Positions 1-7,536 are shown, counted from the stretch's first letter. The stretch is DNA of 64,000 nt from Planctomycetota bacterium (GCA_015075375.1 JABTUM010000001.1:925201-989200), one strand, 5' to 3'. Notes: generated from the sequence alone by a model not told the origin. Translations and numbers: made by a program.

Positions 1-1
1 G

Positions 2-106
2 CATCATGCTTTCGTGGACGGCGGGCTGAACAAGCCGCGTTCGCCGCAAGCCGCGCAATTGGCGGAACTTACGCTGGCGCGCGAGGGCTGGGAGGCGCGT
101 CCATGA
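2..106 (+). CDS. C-terminal tail of an unidentified protein (partial)
   Basis: An open frame runs in from the left edge and ends in TGA, overlapping the ATG of the next gene in an ATGA arrangement. Only 34 residues are visible, ending in LTLAREGWEARP, so the family cannot be recognised. The four-base overlap implies translational coupling with the cyclophilin-like gene and therefore a shared operon. Confidence 0.55.
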   Translation, partial: HHAFVDGGLNKPRSPQAAQLAELTLAREGWEARP

Positions 107-1128
107 AGCGCGTTATCCTGATCTGCGCGTTGCTGGCCGGCGTGCTCGCCGCGCGCGCCGAAGAGGCCGAGAAGACGGCGCTCAAGACCGCCGAGAAGAC
201 CGGCGAAGGGCCCACCTTCGAGCCGGGGCTGCTGCCGCAGACCGATCCGGAGCTGCTGAAGCACGTCCGCTTCAAGACGACGCTGGGGTATATCCGCGTC
301 GGGCTTTCGCCGTACGGCGCGCCAGAACTGCTGCGCCATTTCCTTACGCTTTGCGAATCGGGGATCTACGTCGGCACCATTGTAAACGGCGTGGAGCGCG
401 GACGTTGGATCGAGCTGGGGCATCCGAGCACGAGTTCGCAGCCGGTCAGCCCGAAGCAGGCGGCGCTGCTGAAGCAGAAGTTCCCGCAGCCGAAAGCGCC
501 GGGGGATACGAGCGGCGGGCGCGGCGCGGTGGTCTTCCTGCGGGCGGAGCAGGATTCGCCGATGCTGGGGATTCAGACGGGCCGGCTGGGGCCGCCGGGA
601 AACTTCGAAGTCCTGGCCCGGGTGGTGGATGGACACGAGACGCTGAAGCGAATCGACGGCGTGCGGCTGAACCCGAACCGCTTGCCGGTGCTGCCGGTGA
701 TGATCTTGGAAGTCGAGGTGCTGGAACCGGATACGCCCAAGTCGCCGGACCCGCTCTTCGATCAACTGGTCGAGGAGCGCTACGCGCGGTACGCCGATCC
801 GGAGCTGCAAGCGAAGCCGGCGCGGGATCAGTTCCGCAAGACGCCGACGCTGGAAGCGCCGGTGGGGCAAGATCCGTCGAAGGCTCTGGCGATCGTGTTA
901 GCTCTTGCGGGAGCGGCGCTTACGGTGCTGGCGCGGCGCATTCGTCCGGCGCAGTGGCAGGTGCTGGGGACCGTCATGCTCTGCGGCGGCGGGTTCGTGA
1001 TGTACGTCCAGAGCGCGGCGCGGGCGACGTTCGATCCGTCGCTGGCGCTGGGGTTATGGTGCGGAGCGTTCGTGCTCTTCGCGCTCTTGCAGCGCGTGGA
1101 AACGAGCGTGGACGAGCCGAAGACATAA
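103..1128 (+). CDS. Secreted or membrane-anchored cyclophilin-like protein, probably inactive as an isomerase
   Basis: The protein has 341 residues and a signal peptide (about 1-19, ending ARA). Residues about 55-210 follow the cyclophilin-type peptidyl-prolyl isomerase pattern: FKTTLGYIRVGLSPYGAPE aligns with the first strand and helix of the family, and GPPGNFEVLARVVDG with the conserved F-x-V-x-G-x-x-V segment. The FHR catalytic stretch of true cyclophilins is replaced by VNG (in GTIVNGVERG), so loss of isomerase activity is inferred. Three hydrophobic segments between about 262 and 333 would anchor the C-terminus in the membrane. The start overlaps the upstream stop, indicating coupling. 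Confidence 0.7.
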   Translation: MKRVILICALLAGVLAARAEEAEKTALKTAEKTGEGPTFEPGLLPQTDPELLKHVRFKTTLGYIRVGLSPYGAPELLRHFLTLCESGIYVGTIVNGVERGRWIELGHPSTSSQPVSPKQAALLKQKFPQPKAPGDTSGGRGAVVFLRAEQDSPMLGIQTGRLGPPGNFEVLARVVDGHETLKRIDGVRLNPNRLPVLPVMILEVEVLEPDTPKSPDPLFDQLVEERYARYADPELQAKPARDQFRKTPTLEAPVGQDPSKALAIVLALAGAALTVLARRIRPAQWQVLGTVMLCGGGFVMYVQSAARATFDPSLALGLWCGAFVLFALLQRVETSVDEPKT

Positions 1129-1738
1129 CGGCGCGTGGTGCACGGCGTGTGATATTCCACGTGTGCTGCTCGAAGTGATTGATGCAAAGCGTAAGTCCGG
1201 CGAAGCTATATTTCGCGCTATAATCGCGCCACATCGTGCGCTAAGTGTATACTTGTATACCGTAACTGTATACTGTATACCTAAGTATCCAGTTAAGTAT
1301 ACACCTCTTTTTGACGCGGCTTGGGGTGCGTCAAAAGGGCTCGATCCGGCTCGAATCGCGTGAAAAATCCCGCGTCCTTCCGTGACCTTCCGCGTCCGGG
1401 TTACGAAATCGGCGTATTAAAGGCCGAAGCTCGTTTCGTGAATGCTACCTTTGTCCATGATACGCTTGGCCGGCATCGCGGCGCCGGTGAAGGGTCCGCT
1501 GGCCTGTGCAGGTGTGGAGCGCAAACGGGTGCGTTCGCCGGAAGCGTGGCGCGGGTCGAGTTTTGGTTGGTTTGAACTGGGTAAGCAAGAACAAGAGCCG
1601 CTGGCGGTGGATACTTTGGGCGAGCTAAGGGGTACTCGGAAAACTGAGGCGCGACCGTGGCGCCCGCCTACCTTCGAGAATTAGGTTAGAGGAAGTAATT
1701 TTAGTGGGAAGAGTGTTAAATTCTAGGGAGCTATTAAC
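1129..1738. other. Noncoding stretch between the cyclophilin-like gene and the accessory block
   Basis: About 610 bases without a convincing gene. Overlapping frames at 1321-1575 and 1442-1684 have no ribosome site and no recognisable protein. It contains the GTATAC cluster annotated separately and a run of T at 1307-1312. The last 60 bases turn AT-rich, marking the entry to the accessory genes. Confidence 0.5.
1247..1302. promoter_or_regulatory. Cluster of five GTATAC palindromes, GntR-type operator-like
   Basis: GTATAC occurs at 1247, 1255, 1268, 1275 and 1297, with a degenerate GTATCC at 1285. The outer copies are themselves inverted: AAGTGTATACTT at 1243 and AAGTATACACCT at 1295 match as reverse complements at 11 of 12 positions. 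ATACTTGTATAC resembles half of the operator recognised by the Bacillus gluconate repressor GntR (known family knowledge). A multi-site operator for a GntR-family repressor is inferred; no such regulator lies next to it. Confidence 0.45.
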
Positions 1739-2473
1739 GTGATTTTAGTAGAATTAAGTGACGTACTTAGCATGGTAACTAAGCAGTTAGCTCAGTTGGG
1801 ATTCTCCTATAGGAAAAAGTGTTGCTACTCAAAATCCATTACCAAGGAGATCACGGGGCTCGTCGTGCTTAATACTGTTATCAGAACAAAAAGTGGCTTT
1901 TCGCTCTTTGAGGTTACGCCACGTATAGGGGTTAGGCATGAGACCTTAGAGGCGTTGGTGGCAGAATTGCGCGAAAGAAAACATGACAGGAACTCGGTGA
2001 CTATCGGAGAACGTATCGGCTACTTACTTGAGCAGCGTTGTGATATTCAATGGTGTTTTGTCATAAAATGTTCGCAGTCAGAGACAGAGGCTATGATAGC
2101 CAATCGCGCAGGTTGGTATGGGTTTGAGTTATCCACGGAAGGTGGGGTTAAGAGCATGGTAGACGCAATTGAAAGAGGGTCTTATAAGTATTTCGCGCAG
2201 TATAGCAACATTAAGTCGATAGCAGCGGCGCTAGAAAGGCGTGACGGTGCTGTTGACTTCGGTCGCGATGGGGCATTGCCTGTAGCACTTGCACTAGCTG
2301 GACGCCGAGAGAAAGCCGTCAAATTTGTTCAAGGTATGCTGGCAAGGGCGAAGCAAAGCAAGGTTCCATATTTTGTAGATTTTGTTCCGTATGGAGAAGC
2401 CTTTTTGCGAATGTATGAAGGGAGTGGAGCGGCTCAGGTGATTGTGAAGCCTCCCAAAGAGCCGGAAGCGTGA
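1739..2473 (+). CDS. Orphan protein of unknown function, AT-rich (cassette gene 1)
   Basis: The 244-residue protein starts at GTG, with GGGAG nine bases upstream. It has no signal peptide or membrane segment. The N-terminal part (LGFSYRKKCCYSK, then alternating strands and SLFEVTPRIG) is loosely reminiscent of the DUF4304 type of small orphan protein, some of which occur near polymorphic toxins; that is only an impression. Codon use is clearly more AT-rich than the neighbouring core genes, a sign of transfer. It is the first of four same-strand genes spaced by the 235-bp E repeat. An immunity-like cargo role is speculative. Confidence 0.65.
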   Translation: MILVELSDVLSMVTKQLAQLGFSYRKKCCYSKSITKEITGLVVLNTVIRTKSGFSLFEVTPRIGVRHETLEALVAELRERKHDRNSVTIGERIGYLLEQRCDIQWCFVIKCSQSETEAMIANRAGWYGFELSTEGGVKSMVDAIERGSYKYFAQYSNIKSIAAALERRDGAVDFGRDGALPVALALAGRREKAVKFVQGMLARAKQSKVPYFVDFVPYGEAFLRMYEGSGAAQVIVKPPKEPEA

Positions 2474-2477
2474 AAGG

Positions 2478-2526
2478 AGTGGCCGGTGACACGGGCAGCC
2501 CATTCAGCCGTTCATGAACGTGTCGC
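2478..2526. repeat. Dispersed repeat R, copy 1
   Basis: The segment includes ACGGGCAGCCCATTCAGCCG followed by TTCATGAACGTGTCG. Related sequences recur at 3466, 5182 and 32898. It lies between the stop of cassette gene 1 and repeat E1. Confidence 0.7.
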
Positions 2527-2527
2527 A

Positions 2528-2758
2528 GGTGGCCCACACAAGCCGAAGGCTTGTGTGGTTGCCTAGGGCACAGGAGGCTGGAGGCGGCTGTACTTTCAGG
2601 GTAAGCTCCCGGTAGGGTTCGCAAGCGGACCTTGGACGAGTTTGGCGGATCTTCTTGGGGCTTGGGGAATCCGTGGGTGTGCCGGAAAGGAATGCCGTCA
2701 CGAGTGCCTCTTGTTCGCAAGCTCACCCACACAAATCGGAGATTTGTGTGGGGTAACC
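2528..2758. repeat. Dispersed 235-bp repeat E, copy 1, hairpin-ended
   Basis: The element opens with GGTGGCCCACACAAGCC, whose CACACAAGCC/GGCTTGTGTG arms form a perfect hairpin with a GAA loop. It closes with CACACAAATC/GATTTGTGTG around a GGA loop. The inner 170 bases are virtually identical to copies at 3533 and 4175. The outer ends form an imperfect inverted repeat. Frames through it are not conserved as protein. It is noncoding and looks like a mobile or recombinogenic unit. Confidence 0.85.
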
Positions 2759-2843
2759 GCGGGAGAATTTGAAGAGGAAAGGGGTATCGAGATAATCCCA
2801 TATTCACCCTAAAACTGATTTAAGAATTGAGATCGAGCGCAGA

Positions 2844-3416
2844 ATGTCTAATAGAATAAAAATGTTATTGGGGCTCTTAGTATTCGTGATTTCGGTTGGT
2901 CACTGCACGGATTGTGTGCTAATCGCCGAATGCGTAGGACAGGGACGTGTATTCGCTCATTTGCATAATGCATTCTATTTGGCCTTAAGTCTCTTTTTCA
3001 AGATTGTGGTCATTGTCTTCTTGCTGTGGTATTGCTATACAAATAGAGTACGTAGATTTAATCTTCTAGTGCTTATTATAATTTGCCTTGTCGCTGGTGG
3101 AGCCGTCTACCTCAACACTAGAACTAGAAGAATTAGTGCCCCTATTGGAGATGATCTACTCTTCAATACGCATGTCGAATACCTGAAGGGAAATGGTTTC
3201 CCCTACCCCTACTTAATTAAGAGTCACGGAGGAAGCTATTTGCTGCCCGGTGCTATTATATTCAATTCATCGTTTGGGCTTTCCGTCTTATGGTTCACTC
3301 AAATACTTCTCGTAAAATTCTTAACACCCGTATGCGTAGTGGCCGTCCTACGCAAAAACTCATCGCGTGTCGGAACAGGGGATGAAGAAGCCGTTGAAGA
3401 AAAAGTAAAAGAGTAG
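2844..3416 (+). CDS. Small orphan membrane protein, AT-rich (cassette gene 2)
   Basis: The 190-residue protein has hydrophobic segments at about 7-20, 44-62, 69-86 and 143-168, so about four membrane helices. Between the last two lies a segment with GNGFPYPY. The next two genes carry comparable motifs (GYGLPFPYY and QGFPFSF) before a C-terminal helix, suggesting diverged members of one family. The tail is highly charged (DEEAVEEKVKE). Base composition is far more AT-rich than the surroundings. The gene sits between repeats E1 and R2/E2. Function unknown. Confidence 0.65.
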   Translation: MSNRIKMLLGLLVFVISVGHCTDCVLIAECVGQGRVFAHLHNAFYLALSLFFKIVVIVFLLWYCYTNRVRRFNLLVLIIICLVAGGAVYLNTRTRRISAPIGDDLLFNTHVEYLKGNGFPYPYLIKSHGGSYLLPGAIIFNSSFGLSVLWFTQILLVKFLTPVCVVAVLRKNSSRVGTGDEEAVEEKVKE

Positions 3417-3465
3417 GGTTGAAGGAGAATCGGATTTGGCGTCTTCCGTGCAGCTCAGCGCAAAG

Positions 3466-3532
3466 CAGTGGCGGGTGGCACGGGCAGTCCAACCAGCCGT
3501 TCATGAACGTGTAGCCCCTTCTTGATTTGGTG
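3466..3532. repeat. Dispersed repeat R, copy 2
   Basis: GGTGGCACGGGCAGTCCAAC is followed by GCCGTTCATGAACGTG and GTAGCCCCTTCTTGATTTGG. It matches R1 and the longer copies at 5182 and 32898, and abuts repeat E2 directly. Confidence 0.7.
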
Positions 3533-3768
3533 GCGGGTGGCCCATACAAGCCGAAGGCTTGTGTGGGTGCCGAAGGCACAGGAGGCTGGAGGCGGCTGTA
3601 CTTTCAGGGTAAGCTCCCGGTAGGGTTCGCAAGCGGACCTTGGACGAGTTTGGCGGATCTTCTTGGGGCTTGGGGAATCCGTGGGTGTGCCGGAAAGGAA
3701 TGCCGTCACGAGTGCCTCTTGTTCGCAAGCTCACCCACACAAATCGGAGATTTGTGTGGGCCACCCGC
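3533..3768. repeat. Dispersed 235-bp repeat E, copy 2
   Basis: This is the most intact copy. Its ends form an inverted repeat, GCGGGTGGCCCA at the left and TGGGCCACCCGC at the right. It has the same two subterminal hairpins as E1 and an internal segment identical to E1 over more than 150 bases. It lies between cassette genes 2 and 3. A frame runs from inside it into the next gene without a stop, but that is not the real start of gene 3. Confidence 0.88.
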
Positions 3769-3833
3769 GCTTTGGTTCGGGCTGCAGGTGCCAACAGGCA
3801 AGAAGATCCCAATTAACCCTTCGTGAGGTTCCC

Positions 3834-4172
3834 ATGCGTGAACCGATGACTTGGCAAAATGGAATCCTAGTTGTAGTGACGACAGTACTTTTCGGACTCA
3901 TCAATATTTGGGATTATGGTGGTACAATGTTCGGCGCTTTCAAATTGGTAGGCTATGGATTGCCATTTCCATACTATGCCGAGTTCTACAAATTTCAGAA
4001 AGATGGAACGCTAGATACCACCAGCATTGAAGTTTATCAGTCTCCGGTTCAGGCCCTGCTTAACGTGGCGGTACTGCTGGGGGTCATTTATATCCTACAG
4101 CTTTGCCTGCGATTAATTGCTACGCTATGGGTGAGTGATCAAAAGAAGGGCTTGTCGAATGCCCTGGAGTGA
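3834..4172 (+). CDS. Small orphan membrane protein (cassette gene 3)
   Basis: The ATG at 3834 has GAGG five bases upstream, giving 112 residues. The frame is open further upstream, but only because it reads through repeat E2. There is an N-terminal helix (about 9-26) and a C-terminal helix (about 74-94), with an outside segment between them containing GYGLPFPYYAEFYKF. This resembles the FP-x-P motif of the neighbouring cassette genes. The stop lies only two bases before repeat E3, as expected if repeat and gene move together. Function unknown. Confidence 0.65.
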   Translation: MREPMTWQNGILVVVTTVLFGLINIWDYGGTMFGAFKLVGYGLPFPYYAEFYKFQKDGTLDTTSIEVYQSPVQALLNVAVLLGVIYILQLCLRLIATLWVSDQKKGLSNALE

Positions 4173-4174
4173 AC

Positions 4175-4409
4175 GCGAGTGGCCCATACAAGCCGCAGGC
4201 TTGTGTGGGTGCCTAGGGCACAGGAGGCTGGAGGCGGTTGTACTTGCAGGGTAAACTCACGGTTGGGTTCGCAAGCGGACCTTGGACGAGCTTGGCGGAT
4301 CTTCTTGGGGCTTGGGGAATCCGTGGGTGTGCCGGAAAGGAATGCCGTCACGAGTGCCTCTTGTTCGCAAGCTCACCCACACAAATCGAGATTTGTGTAG
4401 GCCACCCGC
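4175..4409. repeat. Dispersed 235-bp repeat E, copy 3
   Basis: It begins two bases after the stop of cassette gene 3 and ends 19 bases before the likely start of gene 4. It differs from copies 1 and 2 by scattered substitutions (for example CTTGCAGGG for CTTTCAGGG) and one missing base in the right hairpin (AAATCGAGATTT). Order and orientation are the same as the other copies. Confidence 0.86.
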
Positions 4410-4428
4410 GGAAAGAAGAGGCGTGACT

Positions 4429-4905
4429 GTGCCATCAGCCATGCGCTATAGCCTTGCGGACTTAATATTGATCTCCATAATAGCGTCTTTTTTAATGTAC
4501 GTGAATTTTATAGAAAAAGTGTCGGTAGATGAAAGTGACGACAAGTGCATATATCGTATTGAGCAGGGCTTCCCATTTTCCTTTCGAACGGGGCAGGTAG
4601 AGTTGTATTGGGTTACAAATGACCAGATTTTAATGAGTATGACGGGCTCATTTCCAGATGAATTTATGGGTAATTACATTAAGCTTTTGAAGCTTCATGG
4701 CCATGGAGAGAGTATTGATGGGTGGTACAGTAGAAATCTAGAAAAGGTTTCTTCGGTGCGCAAAATTCAGAACGAGCAACTTTTTCTGCCGCTTAGTTTT
4801 ATGTGGAAGAATCTTTTGGGAAACATTCTTGTATCGTTAGTTATATTAATTCTATTGGCGTTTGTGTCAAAAAAGTTCGCGCGGCGCAAACAGTCGATGT
4901 CGTAG
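4429..4905 (+). CDS. Small orphan membrane protein (cassette gene 4)
   Basis: A GTG at 4429 is preferred because GAGG ends seven bases upstream; an in-frame ATG at 4441 is the alternative. The product has about 158 residues. An N-terminal helix (LILISIIASFLMYV) is followed by an outside domain containing YRIEQGFPFSF, then a C-terminal helix (NILVSLVILILLAFV) and a basic tail (KKFARRKQ). Topology and the FPF motif parallel cassette genes 2 and 3. AT-rich composition. No neighbour or motif reveals a function. Confidence 0.62.
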   Translation: MPSAMRYSLADLILISIIASFLMYVNFIEKVSVDESDDKCIYRIEQGFPFSFRTGQVELYWVTNDQILMSMTGSFPDEFMGNYIKLLKLHGHGESIDGWYSRNLEKVSSVRKIQNEQLFLPLSFMWKNLLGNILVSLVILILLAFVSKKFARRKQSMS

Positions 4906-4936
4906 GAGGTTGAAGGATCTTCGAAGCGGTCAAGAT

Positions 4937-5076
4937 CGCCGGGTGCCACTGGCCTTGGCCAGTGGACTGAAGCCTTGAGCCTATGCACGCTTGACGCCGG
5001 CTTGGAACAAGTATGCCTTCCTTATGCGCAGCGTGGCTGGCACAGTTCCACTGGCCAAGGCCAGTGGCACCCGGCG
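4937..5076. repeat. REPIN-like element: two inverted REP-type palindromes
   Basis: A perfect 30-base inverted repeat occupies 4937-4966 and 5047-5076. Each arm holds the near-palindrome CCACTGGCCTTGGCCAGTGG. The 80-base spacer shows no gene. Two REP-like palindromes in inverted orientation match the architecture called REPIN. No RAYT-type transposase is present in the window. Confidence 0.75.
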
Positions 5077-5155
5077 TCCCTGCGGGACGCGAAGGGTTGC
5101 GGGGCGGTCGGGGCTTCAGCGCTTAGGGGCCTGAGGCAATACCTCCCTCACCCTG

Positions 5156-5182
5156 CCCTCTCCCAGCGGGAGAGGGTTTTTT
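5156..5182 (+). terminator. Terminator-shaped repeat, copy 1
   Basis: CCCTCTCCC and GGGAGAGGG form a nine-pair stem with a three-base loop, followed by six T. The same unit recurs at 5529. It has the shape of an intrinsic terminator for plus-strand transcripts leaving the cassette block, but it also belongs to a dispersed palindromic repeat family. Confidence 0.55.
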
Positions 5183-5286
5183 GTGGCCGGTGGCACGGGC
5201 AGCCTATCCAACCGTTCATGAACGAGTCGCCCCTCTGGATTTGGTGCCACGGGATGCGGCCGTTGGCAACCCGTGCACGCCACCGT
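5182..5286. repeat. Dispersed repeat R, copy 3 (long form)
   Basis: It contains GGTGGCACGGGCAGCCTATC, then ACCGTTCATGAACGAGTCGC and GGATTTGGTGCCACGGGATG. The long form extends further than R1 and R2 and closely matches the copy at 32898-33010. Confidence 0.7.
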
Positions 5287-5815
5287 ACGTCTCACCATGA
5301 ACGTCGCGGACTTCGTTCGCTTGCGCGGCGCGTGACGGGCGGCTTTTCGCGTCGCTTGTTGCTGTTCTTGTCTGCTGCGGTTTCATCGCGCCCCTCCGGG
5401 GCGCGCGGCCGTCGGGGGGGCGGCGGGTTCCCGGGGTTGAAACCCCGGGCTATTTTCATTGCGTCCCGCTGGGACGCGAAGGGCTTGCTCAAGGTTTTGG
5501 GGCCGGATGCCTGTCCTCCCTCACCCTGCCCTCTCCCAGCGGGAGAGGGTTTTTTGTGCGCGCGGCGAGCGGGTTTGTTGGGTTCACCTCCCCTACCCCG
5601 CCTTCGCTGCGCTTCCGCCTTCGCTGCGCTACGGCGCTACGGCGCGACGAGCCGGCGCGACGAGCCCTCCTTGGCAAGGAGGGGAGAAAGTCCCGGCGCT
5701 GAGGCGCGGGGCTGGTTTCGGCGCGGCGGCGGGCTTTTCTTGCGCTACGGGTTTTACGTTTTACGTTTCCGCGCTCGATGGCTACAACGGAGCGCTGAAC
5801 CCGCGGGGCGCGCTC
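5287..5815. other. Noncoding mosaic of palindromic repeats
   Basis: There is no convincing gene before 5816. It contains a GTTGAAACCCCGGGCTATTT unit followed by GCGTCCCGCTGGGACGCGAA (relatives at 36405-36460), a second terminator-shaped repeat (5529) and a TCCTTGGCAAGGAGGGGA palindrome near 5670 (relatives at 36360, 37950 and 46240). Long open frames here are by-products of GC-rich repeats. Confidence 0.6.
5529..5555 (+). terminator. Terminator-shaped repeat, copy 2
   Basis: The stem and loop are the same as at 5156, with six T following. The flanking CCTCCCTCACCCTG is also identical, so this is a repeat unit that may still work as an intrinsic terminator. Confidence 0.5.
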
Positions 5816-6436
5816 ATGTCGCTGCAGGAAGTCCAGAACGCCTGGATCTATCTCGACAGCAACACCATGATCTGGCGCGGACCGATCCAGGCGGCGCAGG
5901 GCGTCTTTCAGCCGATTCACTGGGTCGCGCAGTCGCGCATGCAGGCCGAACTGCGCCTCGCCCCGAACGAAGGGCGCATCGCCGATATCGGCTGCGGGTA
6001 CGGCATCGTCACCGCCAACCTGGCTTGGAAGAAGCCGCGCACCGAGGTGATCGGCATCGACCCGGACGAAGGGCGCTTGCAGGTCGGGACGCAGTTGGTC
6101 GCCGAGCACAAGCTGCGCAACTGCACCTTCCGCAAGGGCACGCTGGAAGAATCGGGCGTCGAGCCGAATTCGTGCACCGGCGTGATCTGCACCGAGGTTC
6201 TGGACCATCTGCCCGACGGGAAAGAGAAGCTGCAGGAGCGGATCGCGAAGCTGATGTCGTTTTTGCAGCCCGGCGGTCGGCTGCTGGTTTCGTTCCTCGA
6301 TCCGGAAGGCTTCGATTACATCGGCAACAAGCCGCCGTCGCCTTTGCGCATGGAGGATTTCGCGTTCGCGAAGGATAAGGTGCTCGAACGCAACTGTCCG
6401 CGCTGGTGGTATCTTTTCTACATCGACAAGCGCTGA
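5816..6436 (+). CDS. Class I SAM-dependent methyltransferase
   Basis: The ATG at 5816 gives 206 residues; the frame upstream reads through repeats and is not coding. Motif I is IADIGCGYG (about residue 46), followed by an acidic strand end IGIDPD and the post-motif VICTEVLDHLPD typical of methyltransferase domain 11/25 families. The C-terminus (LVSFLDPEGFDYI and the RWWYLFYIDKR end) is not diagnostic of a substrate. The next gene starts 33 bases downstream on the same strand, so co-transcription is likely. The acceptor is unknown. Confidence 0.8.
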   Translation: MSLQEVQNAWIYLDSNTMIWRGPIQAAQGVFQPIHWVAQSRMQAELRLAPNEGRIADIGCGYGIVTANLAWKKPRTEVIGIDPDEGRLQVGTQLVAEHKLRNCTFRKGTLEESGVEPNSCTGVICTEVLDHLPDGKEKLQERIAKLMSFLQPGGRLLVSFLDPEGFDYIGNKPPSPLRMEDFAFAKDKVLERNCPRWWYLFYIDKR

Positions 6437-6468
6437 CGCGCGGCGCGCGGGCGGCGGAGGAGTGCGAG

Positions 6469-7536
6469 GTGGCGCAACTGGGCAATCTTTTTCCCGATGA
6501 CTTGAAGGCCCAGCTTCCGGCGGGCAAAGCCAAGCGCGGGGCGAACGGTCCGAGCGCGCGGGCGGCGGCGGCGCCGGGCGCGCATATCTTCGTCAAGGAT
6601 CTGGTCGCCGGGCAGGAAGTGGACGACGTCTTCCTGGTGCAGGACGCTTCGTTGCGGCTCGCCAAGAACGGGAGCAAGTACATCCAGGCCACGTTCGGCG
6701 ACCGTACCGGCAACATTCCGGTGCGCCAGTGGGACGCCAACGACGTCGTCTTCCAGGCGTACCAGGGGCGGGGCTACGCCAAGGTGCGCGGGCGCGTGGA
6801 GACTTATCAGGCGCGCCTGCAGATGGTGGTCTTCCAGATCCAGCCCGCCGACGAAACGACGCTCGACCCGGCCGATTTCGTACCCGTCTCCAAGCGCCCG
6901 CTCGACGAGATGGAGAAGGAACTCGACGCGCTGCTGGAGACGTTCACCGATCCCGATTACAAGCGGCTGCTGAAGGCGCTCTTCGCCGATCCGCAGGTGC
7001 GCGCGAAGTTCATCAAGAGCCCCGCGGCGAACATGCTGCATCATGCGTGGGTCGGGGGGCTGCTGGAGCACGTGCTCTCGGCGTGCAAGACGGCGGATAA
7101 CATCGCGAAGGACCGCCCGTTTTTGAACCGCGATCTGCTGCTGGCGGGGGTGATCCTGCACGATATCGGCAAGATCGAAGAGTTGAGCGCCGAGCCGGGT
7201 TTTCCGTACACGGATACCGGCCGGCTCTGCGGGCATATCGTGCTGGGGGCGCTGCTGGTGGACCGGACCGCGGTGGCGTTGAAGGATTTCCCGCCCAAGA
7301 AGCGGGACATTCTGCTGCATTTGATCTTGAGCCACCACGGCACGCGCGAGTTCGGGAGCCCGGTCACGCCGTGCACCGCCGAAGCGGTGGCGCTGCACCA
7401 TCTCGAATGCCTCGACGCCAAGGTGCAGGGTATTCAGTCGGTGATCGAAGCGGACCAGGAAAGCGGGAACACCAGCACGTGGACGGAGTTTACGCGCATG
7501 GTGGACGGCCGGATCTATAAAGACAGCAACCCTTAA
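6469..7536 (+). CDS. YhaM-like 3'-5' exoribonuclease (OB fold plus HD domain)
   Basis: A GTG start at 6469 with AGGAG seven bases upstream gives 355 residues; an earlier in-frame start would overlap the methyltransferase. The N-terminal half carries an OB-fold nucleic-acid-binding domain (FLVQDASLRLAKNGSKYI, GDRTGNIPVRQWD). The C-terminal half is an HD phosphohydrolase domain: HHAWVGGLLEHVL supplies a metal histidine, HDIGKIEEL the HD pair, and LSHHGTREFG the following histidines. Length and order match Bacillus YhaM, a nuclease that trims RNA and single-stranded DNA from the 3' end. RNA turnover is the inferred role. Confidence 0.85.
   Translation: MAQLGNLFPDDLKAQLPAGKAKRGANGPSARAAAAPGAHIFVKDLVAGQEVDDVFLVQDASLRLAKNGSKYIQATFGDRTGNIPVRQWDANDVVFQAYQGRGYAKVRGRVETYQARLQMVVFQIQPADETTLDPADFVPVSKRPLDEMEKELDALLETFTDPDYKRLLKALFADPQVRAKFIKSPAANMLHHAWVGGLLEHVLSACKTADNIAKDRPFLNRDLLLAGVILHDIGKIEELSAEPGFPYTDTGRLCGHIVLGALLVDRTAVALKDFPPKKRDILLHLILSHHGTREFGSPVTPCTAEAVALHHLECLDAKVQGIQSVIEADQESGNTSTWTEFTRMVDGRIYKDSNP

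Noticed and set aside
1151..1166. Second parS-like site (CACGTG in ATTCCACGTGTGCT)
   Set aside because: Only the central hexamer and part of one arm match. The palindrome does not extend as at 31655.
1321..1684. Two overlapping plus-strand frames between the cyclophilin-like gene and cassette gene 1
   Set aside because: No ribosome sites, no signal or domain features, and the two frames contradict each other.
2528..4409. Integron attC sites between the cassette genes
   Set aside because: The layout fits, but the repeats lack the RYYYAAC and GTTRRRY core boxes, are longer and contain two separate hairpins rather than one imperfect stem, and no integrase gene is in the window.
4975..6378. 467-residue plus-strand frame across the repeat region
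   Set aside because: It reads through REPIN, terminator-shaped and other palindromic repeats and then overlaps the real methyltransferase in another frame. No family resemblance.
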